Below, in pieces: positions 58,046-64,000 of a stretch of 64,000 nt of DNA. Source of the DNA: Flavobacterium sp. Root186 (GTDB lineage Bacteria; Bacteroidota; Bacteroidia; Flavobacteriales; Flavobacteriaceae); NCBI RefSeq assembly GCF_001428525.1, contig NZ_LMHW01000013.1, positions 402,872-466,871 of the forward strand, given 5' to 3'. A model generated the notes under the pieces. That model was not told the origin of the DNA, made no database searches, and was given only the letters and a program-made list of their open reading frames with translations. The translations under genes and the position numbers were made by a program. Numbering within the stretch: the stretch's first letter is position 1; each line of letters begins with the position of its first letter.

Positions 58046-58056
58046 ATGTTTTGTTT

Positions 58057-58989
58057 TTAGAAGAATCGAGGAGATTTAATTTTGCTTTGTCCTTTATTGA
58101 ATGAATAACGCAGGATGAATTCATGTGTTCCATCATTGTATTTATTCAATTGACTTGTAGTGTAATCAAAAGCATAACCTAGATAAAAACTAGGAGATAT
58201 TTGAAAACCTGCCAGAATACTTACAGAATCATCTGTTCGATATGATCCTCCAATAACAAATTTCTCAGCAATCATAAAATTCGCCGATATATCAGCAGTA
58301 ATTGGTGCTCCGCTTACTGCTTTTACTAAAAATGCTGGTTTGAACTTTAAATTTGGGTTCAAATCAAAAACATACCCTCCCATTAAATAATAATGCAAAC
58401 GATCGTAATCTATTGATTCCTGTACATCATCATAATAATTGTTTTCAATAAAACTTGGAATAGAGAATCCTAAATACCATTTTTCTGTGTAATAGTAAAT
58501 TCCGGCTCCTACTGCCAATTTCATTTGATTGTCTATATTTTGGTTTAGAAGAACATCATTGTCATTATAGTATCTTCCTTTAGACCAATCTATATTTAGC
58601 ATTCTCATACCTGCTTTGATACCAAATGCTAATCTTTTTTCGTACCCCAGAGGTAATGAATAAGAAAAGTTTCCGTCAAGGTATAATTCACTTGAAGGGC
58701 CAATTTTGTCGTTAACTACACTCAATCCCAAACCGATTTTTTCATTTGAAAGCGGTCCGTGAATGGAAAACGACTGTGTTTCTGGTGCCCCTGAAATTCC
58801 TACCCATTGTGAACGATGTAAAAGCGTGGCTTCGAGAGTGCCGGTAGATCCGGCATAAGCCGGATTTACCGCCATTGTATTATACATATACTGCGTATAT
58901 TGAGGATCTTGTTGTGCACTGACACAAACTGTAATAAGAGAACATATTAAAATTAAATACGTTTCTAATGGTTTTATATATAGTTTCAT
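58057..58989 (-). CDS. sprF: PorP/SprF-family T9SS membrane protein
   Basis: This 310-aa outer-membrane beta-barrel has a signal peptide ending at CVSAQQ. The family opening is DPQYTQYMYNTMAVNPAYAGS..TLLHRSQWVGISGAP. SprF-type proteins are needed for secretion of a specific CHU_C-tailed partner, here the giant protein encoded just upstream (44-bp gap). The barrel ends FILRYSFN..SPRFF. It is one of many paralogues in such genomes, so the gene symbol refers to the family. Confidence 0.92.
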   Translation of the reverse strand: MKLYIKPLETYLILICSLITVCVSAQQDPQYTQYMYNTMAVNPAYAGSTGTLEATLLHRSQWVGISGAPETQSFSIHGPLSNEKIGLGLSVVNDKIGPSSELYLDGNFSYSLPLGYEKRLAFGIKAGMRMLNIDWSKGRYYNDNDVLLNQNIDNQMKLAVGAGIYYYTEKWYLGFSIPSFIENNYYDDVQESIDYDRLHYYLMGGYVFDLNPNLKFKPAFLVKAVSGAPITADISANFMIAEKFVIGGSYRTDDSVSILAGFQISPSFYLGYAFDYTTSQLNKYNDGTHEFILRYSFNKGQSKIKSPRFF

Positions 58990-59033
58990 AACGATACTTA
59001 TTTAGTTTAATTAATTAGATGATTAATAGAATG

Positions 59034-62000
59034 TTATCTCATTATTGATAACCATCCTTTTTTAACCGTTCCATCTCCAATGGTAATCACATAAAAATAA
59101 GTACCTGTTGGCAGCATATCTCCTCTATTAACTACTCCGGATACATTTGCAGTTCCGTCCCAATCGTTTTCATAGTGCGCTTTGCTGTACACTAATGCAC
59201 CATATCTATTAAAAACTTTTAACTCATTGTTAGGATGTGTTTCGATACAATCAATTCTAAACAAATCGTTTGCTCCATCATTATTTGGTGTAAACTCATT
59301 GTAAACTGTTAAACAAATTGGCTCAACCGAGGCTGAAGCTGAATTGTTTGTTGCATCGACATCTAAAGGAGTTGAGTTTTCGATAGTAGCAACATTTAAG
59401 TAGTTTCCGCTTGAAAGTACTTCTGCAACTATTGTTAACGTTACACTTTGTCCTGCAGGCAGTGTTGGAATTATCCAAAGTCCTGTCGCCGGATTAAATG
59501 TTCCTGTTGATGCATTAGAGCTAACTAAATTATATCCTGTTGGTAATAAATCACTAACAAGTGTATTGATGAAACCTCCTTCGCCAACATTGTTTACTGT
59601 TATTGTAAATGTTACATTGTCACCAAAATTTGGCGTTGGATTATCGACCACATTCGTAATTGTTATATCAGAACATGTTGCCACTGTTACGTTTAGGAAT
59701 TTAGTTGTAGTTTCATCACAATTATTTGTGTAAGTAACCTCAACTCTTCCTGGTCCAATGTCTGACCACGAGATTGTTGCAGATCCATCTGCAGTTCCTC
59801 CGCCAGAAGTGATTGTTCCGTTTGTAACTGACCAAACATAATTTGATTTTCCATTTGCAATTGAATAGGTTACTCCTTGGAAAACACACGGTGTGTCATC
59901 TGTAGTTGTAAGCTGTACTAAAGCATCATTTTCAAAGGCAATTGTAATACCCAATCTTGCAGCGCTTTCACATCCGTTTGTTGTATTGCTAAGAGCGGCG
60001 GCATAATAGGTGCCCGCTGTTAGCAATGTACCTGCTGGCAGTGGTGTTCCGCCTGTAGCTGCAGCATAGAAAACAACGTTTGGTTCATTAACCAAGATAT
60101 TTGCTAACGTTGGCAGTTTAGATAAACAGAACGTTTGTGTTGTATTTGGCGTTGTAATTATACCCGGAGTATTTACATTTACTGCAACTGCCAATCTCGC
60201 TGGATTTTCACAATTTATAGCACTTGCTACAACTCCATAATAATTTCCTGTTGCTAAAGCTGTTGTGGCTGGAAGTACTGTTCCGCCTGTAGCAGAAGTA
60301 TACCAAATCACATTTGCTTCATTTACCTGAATATTGGCAACTGTTGGTGCATTTATTGAACAGAAATCCTGTGTAGCATCTGTTGTAGTTGGCGTTGGAC
60401 TCGGATCTGTTACTGTTACTGTAACTTGTAAACGAGTTGAGCTTTCACAACCTGTTGCCGGATCTACAATATTACCATAGTAGATACCTGATGTCAATGC
60501 TGTAGTTGCCGGAATTGCTGTTCCACCTGTTGCTGTGCTAAACCAAGTTACATTGCTTTCATTTACCTGAATGCTTGCAATTGTTGGAGAAGCTGTTGAA
60601 CAGAAGCTCTGAGTTGCATTTGTTGTTGTTGGATTAATTGTATTTCCAACTGTAACTGCAACTAATAATCTCACGCTGCTTTCACATCCTGTTATCGGAT
60701 CCTGAATTGCTCCATAATAATTACCTGTTGCCAAAGCTGTAGTCGCTGGAACTACTGTTCCGCCTGTAGCAGTTGTATACCAAACTACATTTGTTTCATT
60801 TACCTGAATGTTAGCAACTGTTGGTGTATTTCCAGAACAGAAAGTCTGTGTAGCATCTGTAGTAGTTGGTGTAACAGGATCTGTTACAGTAACTGCAATT
60901 GCTAATCTTACAGCACTTTGACAATTTGTTGCCGGATCTAAAATAGCAGCATAATAAGTTCCATTTGTCAAAGCAGTTGTGGCTGGAATCGCTGCTCCAC
61001 CTGTTGCTGTACTGTACCAAATAATGTTTGATTCATTTACCTGAATACTTGCAAAAGTTGGTATATTAACTAAACAGAAGTCTTGTGTAGTATCTGTAGT
61101 GGTTGGTGTTCCCGGATCAGTCACGCTTACTGCAATTGCTAATCTAACATTGCTTTCGCAGTTGGTTGTTGGATTTAGAATTGAAGCGTAGTAGTTTCCT
61201 GTTACTAAAGCTGTTGTTGAAGGAATTGCTGTTCCGCCTGTAGCAGCTGTGTACCAAACAATTGTTCCTGCTGCTGGTGTATTTACCTGAATGTCAGCAA
61301 CTGTCGGTGCATCAACTAAACAAAAATCTTGTGCTGCATCTGTAGTTGTTGGTGTTCCAGGATCGGTTACACTTACTGCAACTGCTAATCTAACATTACT
61401 TTCGCAGTTTGTTGTAGCATTTAAAATTGAAGCGTAGTATGTTCCTGTTACTAATACTGTTGTAGATGGAACTGCTGTTCCGCCTGTAGCAGCTGTATAC
61501 CAAACTAGGGTTCCTACCGCTGGTGTGTTCACCTGAATGTCGGCAACGGTTGGCGCATCAACTAAACAGAAATCTTGCGTAGCATCTGTAGTTGTTGGTG
61601 TTCCAGGATCAGTCACGCTTACCGCAACAGCTAATCTAACATTGCTTTCACAATTTGTTGTTGGATTTAGAATTGAAGCGTAATATGTTCCTGTTATTAA
61701 AGCTGTTGTAGTTGGAATCACTGTTCCGCCAGTCGCAGCTGTGTACCAAACTATGGTGCCCACCGCTGGTGTGTTTACCTGAATGTCGGCAACGGTTGGT
61801 GCATCAATTAAACAGAAATCTTGCGTAGTATCTGTAGTGGTTGGTGTTCCCGGATCAGTCACGCTTACTGCAACAGCTAATCTTACCGCACTTTCACAAT
61901 TTGTTGTTCCGTTAAAAATTGATGCATAATAAGTACCTGTCGTCAAAGCTGTCGTAGAAGCGATTGCTATTCCGCCTGTAGCAGCTGTATACCAAACTAT

Positions 62001-64000
62001 TGTTCCTATCGCTGGTGTATTTACCTGAATGTCGGCAACAGTTGGCGCATTAACTAAACAGAAGTCTTGTGTGGCATCTGTAGTTGTTGGTGTTCCCGGA
62101 TCTGTTACACTTACTGCAACTGCTAATCTAACGTTGCTTTCACAATTAGTTGTTGGATTTAGAATCGAAGCGTAATATGTTCCTGTTGCTAAAGCTGTTG
62201 TTGCTGGAACTGCTGTTCCGCCTGTCGCAGCTGTATACCAAACTATAGTTCCTACCGCTGGTGTGTTTATCTGAATGTCGGCCACTGTCGGCGCATCAAC
62301 TAAACAGAAATCTTGTGTTGCATCTGTAGTGGTTGGTGTTCCAGGATCGGTTACGCTTACTGCAATGGCTAATCTAACGTTGCTTTCGCAATTTGTAGTT
62401 GGATTTAGAATTGAAGCGTAGTATGTTCCTGTTACTAAAGCTGTTGTTGCTGGAACCGCTGTTCCGCCTGTCGCAGCTGTATACCAAACTATTGTGCCTA
62501 CAGCTGGTGTGTTTACCTGAATGTTGGCAACGGTTGGCGCATCAACTAAACAAAAATCTTGTGTTGCATCTGTAGTTGTTGGTGTTCCCGGATCGGTTAC
62601 GCTTACTGCAACAGCTAATCTTACCGCACTCTCACAATTTGTTGTTCCGTTAAAAATTGATGCATAATAAGTACCTGTAGTCAAAGCTGTCGTAGAAGCG
62701 ATTGGGGTTCCACCTGTCGCAGCTGCATACCAAACTATGGTTCCTACGGCTGGCGTGTTTACCTGAATATTAGCAACAGTTGGTGCATCAACCAAACAGA
62801 AATCTTGTGTTGCATCTGTTGTAGTTGGTGTTCCCGGATCTGTTACACTTACTGCAATTGCTAATCTAACGTTGCTTTCGCAGTTGGTTGTTGGATTTAA
62901 AATTGAAGCATAATATGTTCCTGTTGCTAAAGCTGTTGTAGCTGGAATTGCTGTTCCGCCTGTAGCAGCTGTGTACCAAACTATTGTTCCAACAGCTGGT
63001 GTGTTTACCTGAATGTTAGCAACGGTTGGCGCATCAACTAAACAGAAGTCTTGTGTTGCATCTGTAGTAGTTGGTGTTCCCGGATCTGTTACGCTTACTG
63101 CAACTGCCAATCTAACATTGCTTTCGCAATTAGTTGTTGGATTTAGAATTGAAGCGTAGTAGTTTCCTGTTGCTAAAGCTGTTGTAGCTGGAATTGCTGT
63201 TCCGCCTGTCGCAGCTGTATACCAAACTATTGTGCCTACAGCTGGTGTGTTTACCTGAATGTTGGCAACGGTTGGCGCATCAACTAAACAGAAGTCTTGT
63301 GTAGCATCTGTTGTCGTTGGCGTTCCAGGATCGGTTACGCTTACGGCAATCGCTAATCTAACATTGCTTTCGCAGTTTGTTGTTGGATTTAGAATTGAAG
63401 CATAATAATTTCCTGTTACTAAAGCTGTTGTAGTTGGAATCGCTGTTCCGCCTGTCGCAGCTGTGTACCAAACTATTGTGCCTACAGCTGGTGTATTTAC
63501 CTGAATGTCGGCAACTGTTGGTGCATCAATTAAACAGAAATCCTGAGTGGCATCTGTAGTAGTTGGTGTTCCCGGATCGGTTACACTTACTGCAATTGCT
63601 AATCTAACATTGCTTTCGCAATTAGTTGTTGGATTTAGAATTGAAGCGTAGTATGTTCCAGTCACTAAAGCTGTTGTAGCTGGAATCGCTGTTCCGCCTG
63701 TCGCAGCTGTGTACCAAACTATTGTGCCTACTGCTGGTGTATTTACCTGAATGTCGGCAACTGTTGGTGCATCAATTAAACAAAAATCCTGAGTGGCATC
63801 TGTAGTAGTTGGCGTTCCCGGATCTGTTACGCTTACTGCAACTGCCAATCTAACATTGCTTTCGCAATTTGTTGTTGAATTTAGAATTGAAGCGTAGTAC
63901 GTTCCTGTTACCAATGCTGTTGTAGTTGGAATCGCTGTTCCGCCTGTCGCAGCTGTGTACCAAACTATTGTGCCTACTGCTGGTGTATTTACCTGAATGT
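59034..64000 (-). CDS. Giant T9SS-exported protein with Ig-like repeats, partial (N-terminus beyond window)
   Basis: At least 1655 residues are visible, open to the right edge. From N- to C-terminus there are at least 16 Ig-like repeats of the CHU_C-associated type, each with PTTTDATQDFC and TTNCES Cys pairs. These are followed by a PKD-like segment (about 60 residues), a DUF11 domain (SDITITNVVDNPTPNFGDNVTF) and a C-terminal CHU_C/type B sorting domain. The last begins near VYNEFTPNNDGANDLFRIDC and ends GTYFYVITIGDGTVKKGW. Secretion by T9SS to the cell surface is implied by this tail and the adjacent SprF-like gene. Its role (adhesion or gliding-related) is an inference. Confidence 0.9.
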   Translation of the reverse strand, partial: IQVNTPAVGTIVWYTAATGGTAIPTTTALVTGTYYASILNSTTNCESNVRLAVAVSVTDPGTPTTTDATQDFCLIDAPTVADIQVNTPAVGTIVWYTAATGGTAIPATTALVTGTYYASILNPTTNCESNVRLAIAVSVTDPGTPTTTDATQDFCLIDAPTVADIQVNTPAVGTIVWYTAATGGTAIPTTTALVTGNYYASILNPTTNCESNVRLAIAVSVTDPGTPTTTDATQDFCLVDAPTVANIQVNTPAVGTIVWYTAATGGTAIPATTALATGNYYASILNPTTNCESNVRLAVAVSVTDPGTPTTTDATQDFCLVDAPTVANIQVNTPAVGTIVWYTAATGGTAIPATTALATGTYYASILNPTTNCESNVRLAIAVSVTDPGTPTTTDATQDFCLVDAPTVANIQVNTPAVGTIVWYAAATGGTPIASTTALTTGTYYASIFNGTTNCESAVRLAVAVSVTDPGTPTTTDATQDFCLVDAPTVANIQVNTPAVGTIVWYTAATGGTAVPATTALVTGTYYASILNPTTNCESNVRLAIAVSVTDPGTPTTTDATQDFCLVDAPTVADIQINTPAVGTIVWYTAATGGTAVPATTALATGTYYASILNPTTNCESNVRLAVAVSVTDPGTPTTTDATQDFCLVNAPTVADIQVNTPAIGTIVWYTAATGGIAIASTTALTTGTYYASIFNGTTNCESAVRLAVAVSVTDPGTPTTTDTTQDFCLIDAPTVADIQVNTPAVGTIVWYTAATGGTVIPTTTALITGTYYASILNPTTNCESNVRLAVAVSVTDPGTPTTTDATQDFCLVDAPTVADIQVNTPAVGTLVWYTAATGGTAVPSTTVLVTGTYYASILNATTNCESNVRLAVAVSVTDPGTPTTTDAAQDFCLVDAPTVADIQVNTPAAGTIVWYTAATGGTAIPSTTALVTGNYYASILNPTTNCESNVRLAIAVSVTDPGTPTTTDTTQDFCLVNIPTFASIQVNESNIIWYSTATGGAAIPATTALTNGTYYAAILDPATNCQSAVRLAIAVTVTDPVTPTTTDATQTFCSGNTPTVANIQVNETNVVWYTTATGGTVVPATTALATGNYYGAIQDPITGCESSVRLLVAVTVGNTINPTTTNATQSFCSTASPTIASIQVNESNVTWFSTATGGTAIPATTALTSGIYYGNIVDPATGCESSTRLQVTVTVTDPSPTPTTTDATQDFCSINAPTVANIQVNEANVIWYTSATGGTVLPATTALATGNYYGVVASAINCENPARLAVAVNVNTPGIITTPNTTQTFCLSKLPTLANILVNEPNVVFYAAATGGTPLPAGTLLTAGTYYAAALSNTTNGCESAARLGITIAFENDALVQLTTTDDTPCVFQGVTYSIANGKSNYVWSVTNGTITSGGGTADGSATISWSDIGPGRVEVTYTNNCDETTTKFLNVTVATCSDITITNVVDNPTPNFGDNVTFTITVNNVGEGGFINTLVSDLLPTGYNLVSSNASTGTFNPATGLWIIPTLPAGQSVTLTIVAEVLSSGNYLNVATIENSTPLDVDATNNSASASVEPICLTVYNEFTPNNDGANDLFRIDCIETHPNNELKVFNRYGALVYSKAHYENDWDGTANVSGVVNRGDMLPTGTYFYVITIGDGTVKKGWLSIMR
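61119..63824 (-). repeat. Tandem array of eleven 246-bp units
   Basis: Eleven nearly identical units of 246 bp (82 codons) run from 61119 to 63824, and a twelfth enters the window from the right. Five further units towards the C-terminus (about 59900-61118) are diverged and about 79 codons long. Two units, with matching sequence starting at 61903 and 62641, share the variant SIFNGTTNCESAVR. They lie exactly 738 bp (three units) apart. Confidence 0.9.

Noticed and set aside
60811..61020. Alternative-frame ORFs within the giant repeat gene
   Set aside because: They arise from the same 246-bp type repeats in another frame and show Cys/Ser-rich nonsense composition.
59900..64000. CRISPR array or integron cassette array
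   Set aside because: The 246-bp period is in frame with a single coding sequence and there are no unique spacers between short repeats.

Overview
The window is a 64 kb chromosomal segment of a low-GC Bacteroidota bacterium, almost certainly Flavobacterium or a close relative. The evidence is: promoter boxes of the Bacteroidetes type (TAnnTTTG), no Shine-Dalgarno sequences, a type IX secretion (T9SS) gene trio with a CHU_C/type B sorting domain, SprF/PorP, DUF4835, DUF6913 and a bacillithiol-type YtxJ protein, and many short intergenic word repeats. No rRNA, tRNA, CRISPR array, prophage or classical insertion sequence was seen.

Layout. 1-6.2 kb: ClpB, a YtxJ thiol protein, a small HD alarmone-hydrolase-like protein and a pair of overlapping DUF2157-type membrane proteins. 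6.3-18.3 kb: one long leftward arginine/proline operon (GNAT acyltransferase, argG, argC, argD, proA, proB, a GxxExxY cassette gene, argF', argB, argE, argH). It is driven from a promoter near 18.22 kb through a leader of about 320 nt that can fold into a three-way junction. Most gene junctions in this operon carry a different repeat. 18.4-34.6 kb: mostly housekeeping genes (M1 peptidase, SmpB, Pcm, Gfo/Idh oxidoreductase, 3-hydroxybutyryl-CoA dehydrogenase, YggS, MiaA, acyl-ACP thioesterase, potassium channel), plus an XRE-Fic fusion with a degenerate active site and a DnaQ-GIY-YIG nuclease.

34.7-38.7 kb: a compact five-gene operon around the RNA ligase RtcB and the release-factor homologue PrfH, with three uncharacterised partners (a very basic 248-aa protein, a multi-zinc-ribbon protein and a TPR protein). 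RtcB-PrfH is known as a ribosome-rescue and repair pair. The extra genes make this the best candidate for an incompletely described system. 38.8-39.4 kb: a gene-poor stretch with a possible 27-aa peptide gene and palindromic repeats. 39.4-43.3 kb: an OmpR-type two-component system, coaE and a glycosyltransferase. 43.4-51.3 kb: fabV, recN, DUF4835, coaBC, rpoZ, bamD, dapA and DUF6913, all leftward. 51.4-53.2 kb: a 5'-nucleotidase split into two genes. 53.2-55.9 kb: a membrane protein and ligA. 56.1-64 kb: an OmpA-family protein, a SprF-like protein and a giant repetitive T9SS-exported protein. The giant protein has at least 16 Ig-like repeats, eleven of them nearly identical 246-bp units, and runs off the right edge.

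The strongest leads for a second look are the extended RtcB-PrfH operon, the structured arginine-operon leader with its overlapping small ORF, and the perfect 39-bp inverted repeats around the GxxExxY gene. Also notable are the word repeats at operon junctions, a dispersed hairpin element (7756-7837 and 32697-32838) and the homogenised tandem array of the giant surface protein.
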